A stretch of 64,000 nt of DNA, from NCBI RefSeq assembly GCF_004352835.1, contig NZ_SJSB01000003.1, positions 62,001-126,000 on the forward strand. The letters are read 5' to 3'. Source of the stretch: Marinomonas flavescens (GTDB taxonomy: Bacteria > Pseudomonadota > Gammaproteobacteria > Pseudomonadales > Marinomonadaceae). The first letter of the stretch is position 1, and every line of letters begins with the position of its first letter. Under the pieces are notes generated by a model. It worked only from the letters and a program-made list of their open reading frames with translations. It was not told the DNA's origin and searched no databases. The position numbers and the translations under genes were made by a program. Shown here piece by piece: positions 38,055-46,589 of this stretch.

Positions 38055-39140
38055 TTATTGAACTTTCGGTGGGTAGCATTCTAAAATTTCCACGCCTAAC
38101 TCTGTACTTATTGTTGCGACATCGATACCAGCAGGACAAAAAAACCGATCAAGTTTTTTAAGCTTAGTTGTTTCATTACCGATCGTTATGCTGCATTCAC
38201 CAGCAACAATAATGCCTATATAGAAATCTTTTTCTGATTTATCAATGGTTTCAGAAATAGTCGATTTTTTAACCCTAAATTTGTCTGTTACTTTTTCATC
38301 GATCAAGGTTTCTTGGAATGAATGCTCAGAATAATGGCGCTCTAGTTTTGGTTGCTGATAAAATTTCTTAATTGCTTCCGGCACAGACAATGCTGAAAAA
38401 TCAAACACATCCATACAAAAATCGAGGCCTCGTTTCATGAAACGTGCTTCTTCTGGCATGGTGTAACCAGCTTTAGTGAATTCAAAGCGTACTGCTAAGT
38501 CAGATGGCTCCATTATTTCAACCATTAAGATTCCTTCGCCAATGGCATGCGGTGAGCCACCAGGTATATACAGACAATCACCGGATTTTACGGGAACTTT
38601 ATCAAAACAGGCTTCCATAGCGTTGATGTTTTGGGTCTCTATCATTTCTTTAAACGCATTTCGTGATGGTGGGTGCTGAAAGCCAACATAGACATAGGGG
38701 TCAGTGATATCTTCACGGACATCTAGGATGTAGTAACCTTCTGCTTTGCCGTGATTACTGTTGAGATGCTCACGAGCAAATTCCGCTGTAGGGTGTGCTT
38801 GAAAGTGCAGTCGAACGGAGGAATCTAAAAACTTTACAAGTAGCATTGGGTTTACATCAAATGCTTTTATGTGTTGTTTACCTAAGAAATAGTCAGGATC
38901 TAAAGCAATTAGTTCATCAAAGCGAATAGTGTCATTACCAATAGTGGCATGTGAAATTCCTTCAACAATATTTCCCCTATCTGGGTTGACCGCTTGAGTT
39001 GTTGAGCCTATCCAATCCTCAGGGAAGTGGGTATCTTCAGGGGTATTTTTATTCTCTAGCTGATCAAGGATTTTCCCCCCAGTGTAAGTGCGCCATACAC
39101 GGTTTGAAGTAAAGCGAACGAGTTTTTTTCTATAATTCAT
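38055..39140 (-). CDS. Mannose-6-phosphate-isomerase-like cupin protein
   Basis: It encodes 361 residues from the ATG at 39140, which has AGGA at the right distance; another ATG lies six bases upstream. The fold is the type I ManA double cupin: metal ligands in HFQAHP near residue 115 and in the GGSPHAIGEGILMVEI block. The C-terminal cupin continues to residue ~350. It is somewhat short and divergent from classical ManA (about 390), closer to catabolic ManA-like proteins found with sugar-uptake genes. It lies between the TRAP genes and the dehydrogenase on the same strand and probably isomerises a sugar or sugar phosphate from the imported substrate; this is inference. Confidence 0.75.
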   Translation of the reverse strand: MNYRKKLVRFTSNRVWRTYTGGKILDQLENKNTPEDTHFPEDWIGSTTQAVNPDRGNIVEGISHATIGNDTIRFDELIALDPDYFLGKQHIKAFDVNPMLLVKFLDSSVRLHFQAHPTAEFAREHLNSNHGKAEGYYILDVREDITDPYVYVGFQHPPSRNAFKEMIETQNINAMEACFDKVPVKSGDCLYIPGGSPHAIGEGILMVEIMEPSDLAVRFEFTKAGYTMPEEARFMKRGLDFCMDVFDFSALSVPEAIKKFYQQPKLERHYSEHSFQETLIDEKVTDKFRVKKSTISETIDKSEKDFYIGIIVAGECSITIGNETTKLKKLDRFFCPAGIDVATISTELGVEILECYPPKVQ

Positions 39141-39263
39141 AAGCATTCCTTTTGTTTAATGCAGCCTATATTTTGCAGTTTGGATACGGCACTTTGTGGC
39201 GCTAATCTATAAGTAGAATATATGCGGCTTAGATTGAATTGTGATGATATGAAATATTCATTG

Positions 39264-39300
39264 CTTAAAAACTCCACACCCTATTAGTGAAGGTGTGGAG
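39264..39300 (-). terminator. Rho-independent terminator of the TRAP transporter operon
   Basis: Read on the minus strand, the perfect 9-bp stem CTCCACACC/GGTGTGGAG (arms 39292-39300 and 39272-39280) is followed by TTTTTAAG. It lies 14 bp after the dctM-type stop. Confidence 0.88.
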
Positions 39301-39313
39301 GTAAGATATTTAA

Positions 39314-40624
39314 TTACTTAAAAGAATTTGGCATGAGTGTTTTAGGGAGCCATAAAGAAATTTCTGGAAAGATAATAACCAGTAATAATATTAACAGCAT
39401 AGGTAGAAGAATAATGGCAACTTGCTTCAATACGCTAGTTACGTTCATTTCGCCTATTGAGGCCGAAATCAGAAGACAGAGGCCATACGGGGGAGTCACC
39501 AGTCCAAATGCTAAAGAAATAATCCCTATCATGGCAAACACAATAGGCGAAATATCTGCCTGTGTTGCGACGGGTAGTAATACCGTGCCTAAGATTATAA
39601 TGGTGGGTATTGCATCAATAAAGAGGCCAAAGAATAAGAATAAGAAAGCAATAACAAGGGCCGTTCCTAAACTGCCTAAATGCATTTCTGTCATCCCTCC
39701 AATGATCAAGCGCGGAACATTGTAATAAGCAAGTAACCAGCCAAATACAGACGCGGTACCAATGGCAAATAGAGAAATTGAAGCAAATCGCCCTGTGTCA
39801 TAAAGAATAATTCCAACATCTCTAGGAGTGACAGTTCGATAAACTACCATACCAAGGAATAATGAATAAATAGCAGCGACGATGGCACTTTCAGTTGGTG
39901 TAACAATTCCTGCAACAATGCCATAAATGACGAACACTGGTGTTAGCATGGCAAGCGCAGCACCTTTAAAGGCTTTAAAGGTGGAAGCAAGGGTTGGTTT
40001 TGCTTCGATTGGGTAGTTGTACACTTTGGCAAAACCGTAAACCGTTGCCATAAGTGCGCCGCCGATCATGATGCCTGGTATGGCACCAGCCAAGAAGAGT
40101 GCACCAACAGAAACCTGCATAACTCCACCCCAAACAATCATCAAAATACTGGGGGGAATAATAACCCCCATGACAGATGAGCATGCAGTGATAGCAATAG
40201 CAAAGCGACGATCATAACCTTCGTTGATCATGGCGGGTATCAATATTTTTCCACAACCTGCGGCATCTGCCGTGGAGGAGCCTGAAATTCCAGCAAACAA
40301 CATAGACACGGCAACGTTAACATGACCCAAACCACCAGGCATCCAACCGGTAAGCACCTTGGCTAAATCAATGAGCTTGTCTGTGATCTTTCCTGAATTC
40401 ATTAAATTGGCGGCTAACAAGAAGAAGGGAACCGCCAATAAAATAAACGAATTATACGACTGAAACATGCGATCGATAATGATAAATGGATTTAATCGCA
40501 CTTCAAGTGCTACGACAGGAATAGTGGCAAGACCTAATGCAAACGCAACAGGTACGCGCAGAATAACTAAGAGAACAAATACGCCAATTAATAAAGAGCA
40601 AGCGAGTCCAGTAGTAAGAATCAT
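39314..40624 (-). CDS. TRAP transporter large permease (DctM family)
   Basis: It encodes 436 residues with about 12 hydrophobic segments. This is the membrane channel of a sodium-coupled TRAP uptake system. Characteristic stretches include VPFFLLAANLMNSGKITDKL, GGLGHVNVAVSMLFAGISGS and a conserved ITACSSVMGVIIPPSILMIV. Its start overlaps the small permease stop by 4 bp. Context with uxuA/uxuB and a FadR-type repressor points to hexuronate (glucuronate, galacturonate or a related acid) as cargo. Confidence 0.93.
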   Translation of the reverse strand: MILTTGLACSLLIGVFVLLVILRVPVAFALGLATIPVVALEVRLNPFIIIDRMFQSYNSFILLAVPFFLLAANLMNSGKITDKLIDLAKVLTGWMPGGLGHVNVAVSMLFAGISGSSTADAAGCGKILIPAMINEGYDRRFAIAITACSSVMGVIIPPSILMIVWGGVMQVSVGALFLAGAIPGIMIGGALMATVYGFAKVYNYPIEAKPTLASTFKAFKGAALAMLTPVFVIYGIVAGIVTPTESAIVAAIYSLFLGMVVYRTVTPRDVGIILYDTGRFASISLFAIGTASVFGWLLAYYNVPRLIIGGMTEMHLGSLGTALVIAFLFLFFGLFIDAIPTIIILGTVLLPVATQADISPIVFAMIGIISLAFGLVTPPYGLCLLISASIGEMNVTSVLKQVAIILLPMLLILLLVIIFPEISLWLPKTLMPNSFK

Positions 40625-41118
40625 GAGGCAATCCTTATAGAGTAAGAGCGATAGGTCTCAAAAGCTTCATACAGGCGGTAAAGTGAGAAAATAGCCCATA
40701 GTAATCCAGCTAGAGGAACTGAAATGAAAGTGACAATTAGATTGGCGTTCATCATTACCGAATGTTGAATAAAGCCAAACTCCGCGTAGCCGATTCCATA
40801 CCAAGCGAATAGCATTCCGAAAACACCGACAAGGATTTGCACAATGGCTTTTTGAAAAAACAGAATAAGAGGGTTAGAGCTATCTGGAATCACTTGTACA
40901 TCAAAATGGATGCCATCCCAAACTGCCACGACAGAACCAATCATAACGACCCAAACAAAAATGAATGTCGCTAGCTCTTCAGTCCATAGATAAACAGGAA
41001 TTATACCGGTGTAGCGTGCAATAACTTGCATCGCAACAGGGATAATTAAGGCACCTACTAATATCGCCAAAATTACTCGTAGTACGTTACAGAGCGATTC
41101 TAAAATGTGTTTAATCAT
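40621..41118 (-). CDS. TRAP transporter small permease (DctQ family)
   Basis: From the ATG at 41118, preceded by GAAGG with 7-nt spacing, it encodes 165 residues with four hydrophobic helices, the standard DctQ layout. The motif RYTGIIPVYLWTEELATFIF, with the conserved W-x-E-E-L, is diagnostic. It is coupled to the large permease by overlap. A hairpin separates it from the binding-protein gene upstream. Confidence 0.9.
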   Translation of the reverse strand: MIKHILESLCNVLRVILAILVGALIIPVAMQVIARYTGIIPVYLWTEELATFIFVWVVMIGSVVAVWDGIHFDVQVIPDSSNPLILFFQKAIVQILVGVFGMLFAWYGIGYAEFGFIQHSVMMNANLIVTFISVPLAGLLWAIFSLYRLYEAFETYRSYSIRIAS

Positions 41119-41151
41119 AAAAAAACCTTCAAACATAAGATGCGTTTAATG

Positions 41152-41185
41152 AAAAAACATCCCCGTGATCTATACAGATCACGGG
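41152..41185 (-). terminator. Intra-operon hairpin between dctP and dctQ, probable partial terminator
   Basis: A perfect 10-bp stem (CCCGTGATCT and its complement, 41162-41171 and 41176-41185) closes on a 4-nt loop. On the minus strand it is followed by ATGTTTTTTC. It lies 28 bp after the binding-protein stop and would let the solute-binding protein be made in excess over the permease. Confidence 0.75.
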
Positions 41186-41212
41186 AGATATTAAACGAGA
41201 ATGACGAAATGA

Positions 41213-42214
41213 TTACTTGCTACGAATAGCTTCTAGTAACGCAGTTGCGCCGATACTTGCTGCATACTTATCTTGGACAGGTTTAACCATTTCTAGAAGT
41301 TTATCGCGATCAGTAAACTCAGATACTTTGAGTTCACCAGCGTCAGCCATTTGTTTCAGCTTAACTGCGTCCTCATGAGTCTCAAGTTTGCGGCCATATT
41401 CGCCTGCTTCTTTACCCGCTTTCATAATGGCAGCTTGAAGTTTAGGTGGTAATTTTCGGAAGGTTTTTCCGCTAAACACAATAGGGCGTACGGTGATGGT
41501 ATGTTCCGTTTTTGCAAGATAGGGAGCGACTTCATAAAACTTTAAATCTTGGATGCTAGACGCTTCATTTTCTAGGCCACTTACCACACCTGTTTGGATT
41601 GCGTTATATACTTCGTTATAAGCAATTGCGGAAGGTATGGCGCCGATTGCGCTAAAGACTTGGGCCTGAATAGGGGCGCCCATTACTCGCATTTTGAGAC
41701 CAGCCAATTCTTTTAGGTTGCTGACTTTTCTATTGGAAATGATGTTGCGTGTTCCGCCGCCTGCGTAGCCAACAATAAGGATGTCAGCCTTTTTATAAAG
41801 CTCCTTTTCAAGAGGTGCAAACACATTACTAGAAAGTACTCTGTTCCACTGTGCTTGATCTCGGAACAAGAACGGCATATCCATTAATGGGATAGAAGGT
41901 GCAAAACGTGCCATGTTTGAAGGGGCTAATATAGTGTAGTCGATTGCGATACCTTGGTTTAGGTAAGTTACATAATCTTTTTCAACACCAAGTTCACTGT
42001 TGAGGCGTAAATCAAACTTTACATCGCCATGATAATACTTAGTCACTAGGTCGCCGAATTTTACCAATGTCTTGGTGAATGCGTGCTGACCATCAAACAT
42101 ACTAGCGCCACGCAAAGTTGTCTCAGCGCTTGCAGGTACTGCTAACGCTGCGATTGCAGCACCAATCAATGTTGCTTTTAGCATTTTCTTTAGGTGTTTA
42201 TCGAAAGTCATCAT
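41213..42214 (-). CDS. TRAP transporter solute-binding protein (DctP family)
   Basis: This is a 333-residue periplasmic binding protein with a signal peptide (KATLIGAAIAALAVPASAE, cleavage near residue 30). The DctP core includes LNSELGVEKDYVTYLNQGIA, MPFLFRDQAQWNRVL, the ligand-carboxylate Arg in LKMRVMGAPIQAQVF, and the VVSGLENEASSIQDLKFYE segment. It is the first gene of the TRAP operon. DctP proteins of this group often bind uronates, which fits the context. Confidence 0.92.
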   Translation of the reverse strand: MMTFDKHLKKMLKATLIGAAIAALAVPASAETTLRGASMFDGQHAFTKTLVKFGDLVTKYYHGDVKFDLRLNSELGVEKDYVTYLNQGIAIDYTILAPSNMARFAPSIPLMDMPFLFRDQAQWNRVLSSNVFAPLEKELYKKADILIVGYAGGGTRNIISNRKVSNLKELAGLKMRVMGAPIQAQVFSAIGAIPSAIAYNEVYNAIQTGVVSGLENEASSIQDLKFYEVAPYLAKTEHTITVRPIVFSGKTFRKLPPKLQAAIMKAGKEAGEYGRKLETHEDAVKLKQMADAGELKVSEFTDRDKLLEMVKPVQDKYAASIGATALLEAIRSK

Positions 42215-42368
42215 TATTTTTATCCTTATTATATGATCAAGTTAAAAGTATCTATTTGTAATGCAATAGTACTTAAACAGGCGATTCCACTATATTTAAA
42301 ATTTTGTACCTTGTCTATGCGTTATTTTTCCTTATTCTTTATCTTAGGTTTTTTGGTAGTAAAATCAT

Positions 42369-42420
42369 CTAGAATAGTCGCTTCAGGCCAAAACATGGTG
42401 TTTTGAAGTGACTATTCTAG
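42369..42420. repeat. Near-perfect 17-bp inverted repeat between the repressor gene and dctP
   Basis: Arms 42369-42385 and 42404-42420 match at 16 of 17 positions (CTAGAATAGTC core). A 5-bp AAAAC/GTTTT pairing sits toward the loop. It lies 77 bp past the GntR gene stop and 155 bp before the dctP start. It may terminate the repressor transcript or be a regulator site for dctP; neither U-tract is strong. Confidence 0.55.
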
Positions 42421-42496
42421 TTTTCAGACATCTGAGTATTGGTAGTGTTTTAGTCGTATTCTGTGATTTTATTTATATAAAGTCGTACAAATTGTT

Positions 42497-43264
42497 TTAG
42501 ACTTGCACAGGGTTTGAGCTAAAAAGATAACCATCAAAGTTGGGGTCTTGGTGTTCAGATAGCATGAGTAATGTGTCTTTTACATTTTCCAAATGTCGCC
42601 ACATTGCCATACGTGCTGCATCTGGATTCCTTTGCTGAATGGCAGATAGAATATTTTGATGATCAATTAGCCACTTTTTACGATAAGTTTGATCGGTAAT
42701 ATGAGAATGAAGCTGCTTCCACATCAAACTGTTTTCTCGTCGTTCCCATAGATTCTCGACTAGATCTACTAGCACACTATTTTGAGTTGCTTCAGCGATG
42801 GCAAAATGGAAAAGCTTATCTCCATCATGTTTATGATCAAGCACATCAATATTTTGTTTCTCAAGTTCTAAGGCATTACGCATTTTTATGATGTCTTTTT
42901 TAGTGGCTTGTGTAGCTGCGAACTCGGCCACATGACTTTCAAGCAGTTGTCTGGCTTGCATCATCTCAAATGGCCCTGCATCGTCTTTATCTAATGATGA
43001 CTCCAGCTCGTGGTTCGATGTGTCATTTGTTGGCTGTTTGATTAAATAAATACCGCTGCCTTTGCGTATTTCAACAAGCTCCATAAGCTCTAGCATAATC
43101 AACGCTTCACGAACGACGGTACGGCTGACTTTTAAGCGTTCAGCAATATCACGCTCTGTTGGAAGCCGATCGCCAATATGAAAGTTACTTTGTCTGAACT
43201 CTTCATAAAGTGCTAATCCAATTTCTTGATATAGGCGTTTGGGTTTAGTTAGTTTATTGATCAT
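42497..43264 (-). CDS. GntR-family (FadR subfamily) regulator, UxuR/ExuR-like
   Basis: It encodes 255 residues. The N-terminal winged helix has IGDRLPTERDIAERLKVSRT followed by VVREALIMLELMELVEIRKGSG, a typical FadR-subfamily pattern. The C-terminal FCD helical ligand domain (~95-235) includes the metal-binding FHFAIAEATQNSVLV His and DAARMAMWRHLENV. It is divergent from uxuB across 359 bp. That gap holds a perfect palindromic operator pair. It most likely represses the uxu and TRAP genes until a uronate-derived ligand binds. Confidence 0.85.
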   Translation of the reverse strand: MINKLTKPKRLYQEIGLALYEEFRQSNFHIGDRLPTERDIAERLKVSRTVVREALIMLELMELVEIRKGSGIYLIKQPTNDTSNHELESSLDKDDAGPFEMMQARQLLESHVAEFAATQATKKDIIKMRNALELEKQNIDVLDHKHDGDKLFHFAIAEATQNSVLVDLVENLWERRENSLMWKQLHSHITDQTYRKKWLIDHQNILSAIQQRNPDAARMAMWRHLENVKDTLLMLSEHQDPNFDGYLFSSNPVQV

Positions 43265-43416
43265 ATTTATAATTCGCTTAAGCCAATGAGTAAAAACACC
43301 CTTTAATAAGAGCTGTCATGAATTGTCTGATAGTTATTTAGGCAGCGTGTTTGGATGAGGTCTCTTTGTATGATCTCACAATGTATTATCATTCAAGATT
43401 ATAAATATATGATAGA

Positions 43417-43448
43417 TAGGTCAACCAATTTATCAATTGGTTGACCTA
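43417..43448. promoter_or_regulatory. Paired FadR-family operator in the regulator-uxuB gap
   Basis: A perfect 14-bp inverted repeat (TAGGTCAACCAATT and its complement) around TATC. Each arm holds a core of the form GGT-NN-ACC, the pattern bound by FadR-subfamily GntR proteins, so it looks like two adjacent operators. It is 153 bp upstream of the regulator start and 176 bp upstream of uxuB. Confidence 0.7.
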
Positions 43449-43623
43449 AAAAATACTTTCATCCAATATATACCTCTGAGGTCATGCTTTTTAGCGCTCT
43501 TTAGGATGATGCTATTTAACTGATAAATGTCTGTTTTTATGTTAATGAAATATAAATAACTCACTAAAAAATCACTATAAATTCATATATATAGAGCATA
43601 ACGTCTAATAAAAGAAAGGAATT

Positions 43624-45084
43624 ATGATGGTGACGATAAATACAACAAAAACCCTATATTCCCCAGAAAACATAGAAGTTGGAATCGTACATATTGGGTT
43701 AGGTGCATTTCACCGAGCACATCAAGCGGTTTATATAGAAAAAAACTTAAACCGAAATATGGGAGGGTCTTGGGGGATTTGTGCGGTCAATATTCGTTCT
43801 AATTATCAATTGGTCGACCAATTAGAACGCTACGGTTGTCGTTACCACGTTGTTGAATATAGAAATAGCCAGAATGGGCATTTAAGAGAAATTAACGCTA
43901 TCAGAGAAGCGTTGTATGCAGGTGATGACAAAGAGGTTTTGTTTGAAAGGTTGCTGTCAGAGCATACCAAAATAGTTACGTTAACCGTCACTGAAAAGGG
44001 CTACTACATCGCTTTGACGGATAAAAAGTTGCGTCTTGATGATCCGAGTATTCAGTATGACCTGAAGCACCCAGCACAGCCTAAAACGGCCCCCGGTATT
44101 CTTGTTGAAGCCTTGTATCGAAGAAGAGAAATAGGGCTTGCGCCATTTACCATATTGTCTTGCGATAATATTCCTAATAATGGTTCCTTGACTCGTCAGG
44201 CCGTCTGCGAATTGGCCGCCCAGCGTAGTGATGAGTTTGCTCAATGGATTAAAGATGAAGTGGCGTTTCCGAGTTCTATGGTCGATAGGATAGTTCCGGC
44301 CATGACAGATGAATCAAAAAAACGACTACAGCGCGATTTTAAGATAGAAGATCCTAATGCGGTGCTCAGTGAAGCATTTAGTCAATGGGTAATAGAAGAT
44401 AACTTCCCGTTAGGGCGGCCTGATTGGGAAAATGATGGCGTGCAAATGGTCAAAGACGTGCACCCATTTGAAACCATGAAATTGCGTTTACTTAATGGAA
44501 GTCACTCTTTGTTGGCTTATATCGGGTCAGCGGCGAATTTTGAAACCATTGCAAAAACCAGAGCGGTTCCCGAGTTTGCTGCATTGGTTCGACATTACAT
44601 GCATGTGGAAGCCGCACCCACATTAGAAATGCCGGAAGAAGTGGATGTACCGGTTTATATAGAAAGCCTAATGTTACGTTTTTCTAATGACAGCCTGCAT
44701 CATCGGCTGTCACAGGTAGCGATAGATGGCTCCCAGAAAATCCCTCAGCGTTGGTTCGCTTGTACAGAAGAAAGACTTAACGCGAATAAAGATATCTTTG
44801 CCGTCGCATTGGGGATTGCCGCTTGGATTCTTTATGTGAGTGGTCGAAATTTAAAGGGTCAACAACATTTAGTTGACGATCCTCTGGCTGAACGGTTGAG
44901 TGAGTGTCATGCGAATACAGATAAACCTCAAGAAATTGTTCGAAATATTCTCGATATGAGCGACATTTTTCCTAGCATATTACGTGAGCACGATGGCTTT
45001 TATCAGGCTGTGTTAAGTGCGTACCGAATGCTAATCACACAGGGTGTGATGGCGTGTTTGACAGTGTTCGAAAGTGACGAGTAG
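43624..45084 (+). CDS. uxuB: Fructuronate reductase (mannitol dehydrogenase family)
   Basis: UxuB reduces D-fructuronate to D-mannonate with NADH in glucuronate breakdown. The 486-residue product has the Rossmann start VGIVHIGLGAFHRAHQAVYI, the LTVTEKGYY and LSCDNIPNNG segments, and the catalytic KLRLLNGSHSLLAYIG with Lys, Asn and His. ATGs at 43624 and 43627 are both possible; AGGA at 43617-43620 fits the second slightly better. An exact 16-bp palindrome resembling the upstream operator lies at 43808-43823 inside the gene. uxuA follows 104 bp later. Confidence 0.9.
   Translation: MMVTINTTKTLYSPENIEVGIVHIGLGAFHRAHQAVYIEKNLNRNMGGSWGICAVNIRSNYQLVDQLERYGCRYHVVEYRNSQNGHLREINAIREALYAGDDKEVLFERLLSEHTKIVTLTVTEKGYYIALTDKKLRLDDPSIQYDLKHPAQPKTAPGILVEALYRRREIGLAPFTILSCDNIPNNGSLTRQAVCELAAQRSDEFAQWIKDEVAFPSSMVDRIVPAMTDESKKRLQRDFKIEDPNAVLSEAFSQWVIEDNFPLGRPDWENDGVQMVKDVHPFETMKLRLLNGSHSLLAYIGSAANFETIAKTRAVPEFAALVRHYMHVEAAPTLEMPEEVDVPVYIESLMLRFSNDSLHHRLSQVAIDGSQKIPQRWFACTEERLNANKDIFAVALGIAAWILYVSGRNLKGQQHLVDDPLAERLSECHANTDKPQEIVRNILDMSDIFPSILREHDGFYQAVLSAYRMLITQGVMACLTVFESDE
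43808..43823. promoter_or_regulatory. Intragenic operator-like palindrome in uxuB
   Basis: AATTGGTCGACCAATT is a perfect 16-bp palindrome with the same GGT-NN-ACC core as the upstream operator pair. It lies about 185 bp into uxuB, over the codons for QLVDQL. A downstream auxiliary operator is plausible. Confidence 0.5.
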
Positions 45085-45188
45085 TGATAGGTAATCTAGC
45101 GTGGATTAGCCTTGTATCCTTAATATGAAACGCAACGTTTTATAACGAAGTAAACACAGAAGTAATAAAGTATTTAGCGGAGAAAAAA

Positions 45189-46379
45189 ATGGAACATACT
45201 TGGCGTTGGTTTGGACCAAATGACGACACCACATTAACAGATATTCGTCAGACAGGCGCAACAGGCGTTGTTACCGCATTGCATGATATTGCCAATGGCG
45301 AAGTATGGCCGGTAGCCGCTATTCAGGCTCGCAAAGCCATGATAGAAGCCAGTGGTTTGCGTTGGTCCGTGGTAGAAAGTGTGCCTGTGCATGAAGACAT
45401 AAAAAAGCGCACAGGTAACTACCTTGAATACATTCAAAATTATAAGCAAACGCTTTTGAATGTATCGCAATGTGGCATTGATACTGTTTGCTACAACTTT
45501 ATGCCTGTGTTGGATTGGACACGTACCGATCTTTCCTACGAACTGGCAGATGGCTCAAGAGCTCTACGCTTTGACCAAACTGCGTTTGCGGCCTTTGAAT
45601 TGTATATTTTAGAGCGCAAAGGTGCTGCTGCTGAGTACAGTGAGGCAGAAAAAGAAGCCGCAAAAACGTTTCTTGAAAATATAAAAGAAGAAGATAAAAA
45701 TCGTCTAGTTGCCAACATTATTGCTGGCTTACCGGGCGCAGAAGAAAGCTACACATTAGAGCAGTTTCGCTCTAAATTGGCAGAATACGACCATATAGAC
45801 AAAGACGTATTGCGTCATAATCTCAAGCTCTTTTTAGAGGCTATTGTTCCAGCCGCAGAGCAGGGCGGTTTAAAGCTTGCCATTCACCCAGATGATCCAC
45901 CACGACCTATTCTTGGTCTACCTCGCGTCGTTTCCGTAAAAGACGACATAGAATGGATTCTTAATGCGGTACCCAGTTCGGCGAATGGCATCACCTTATG
46001 CACGGGTTCATATGGGGTGCGAGCAGACAATGATCTTGTTGATATGATTGAACGCTTTGGTTCTAGCATCTACTTCACGCACTTAAGATCGACTAAACGA
46101 GAAGACGTAGATGGCAGCTTTCATGAAGCCTCTCACCTAACCGGCGATGTCGACATGGTGGGAGTTGTACGAGCATTGATAATGGAAGAAAAGAAACGCA
46201 AGGGCGACACAAATAATGCCCATCGATTGATTCCTATGAGGCCAGACCACGGCCATCAAATACTCAACGACCTAGATAAAAATGCTAAGCCAGGGTATTC
46301 CACACTTGGCCGAATGAAAGGGCTTGCCGAAGTCCGAGGCCTAGAAATGGGTTTGAAAGCGATGTTAGACGCTTCTTGA
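45189..46379 (+). CDS. uxuA: Mannonate dehydratase
   Basis: UxuA dehydrates D-mannonate to 2-keto-3-deoxygluconate. The 396-residue product begins [16 protein letters not shown], the family hallmark. It has [34 protein letters not shown], the metal-binding [33 protein letters not shown], and the C-terminal [12 protein letters not shown] with a metal His. The next pathway enzymes (kdgK, kdgA) and uronate isomerase (uxaC) are not in the window. A terminator follows 30 bp after the stop. Confidence 0.96.
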   Translation: MEHTWRWFGPNDDTTLTDIRQTGATGVVTALHDIANGEVWPVAAIQARKAMIEASGLRWSVVESVPVHEDIKKRTGNYLEYIQNYKQTLLNVSQCGIDTVCYNFMPVLDWTRTDLSYELADGSRALRFDQTAFAAFELYILERKGAAAEYSEAEKEAAKTFLENIKEEDKNRLVANIIAGLPGAEESYTLEQFRSKLAEYDHIDKDVLRHNLKLFLEAIVPAAEQGGLKLAIHPDDPPRPILGLPRVVSVKDDIEWILNAVPSSANGITLCTGSYGVRADNDLVDMIERFGSSIYFTHLRSTKREDVDGSFHEASHLTGDVDMVGVVRALIMEEKKRKGDTNNAHRLIPMRPDHGHQILNDLDKNAKPGYSTLGRMKGLAEVRGLEMGLKAMLDAS

Positions 46380-46408
46380 TAGTCTCTCGTGATACCCACT
46401 TTTCCATT

Positions 46409-46432
46409 GCCCGTTAACTCGGGCTTTTTTTT
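46409..46432 (+). terminator. Rho-independent terminator after uxuA
   Basis: GCCCG (46409-46413) pairs with CGGGC (46420-46424), followed by eight T's. It lies 30 bp after the uxuA stop. Confidence 0.85.
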
Positions 46433-46589
46433 AGGCGCCTCCTTGGTATTTTTGGTCGCCTCTATGCAAGTTACTGCATCTTATTAGCCTATTCCCATGA
46501 AGGGCAATGTAATAAGATATCAGCCATAAAATTTCATTACTTGGCGTCAGAGAGTAAGTGCATAACGTAAATAGGAATAAAATCGAATC

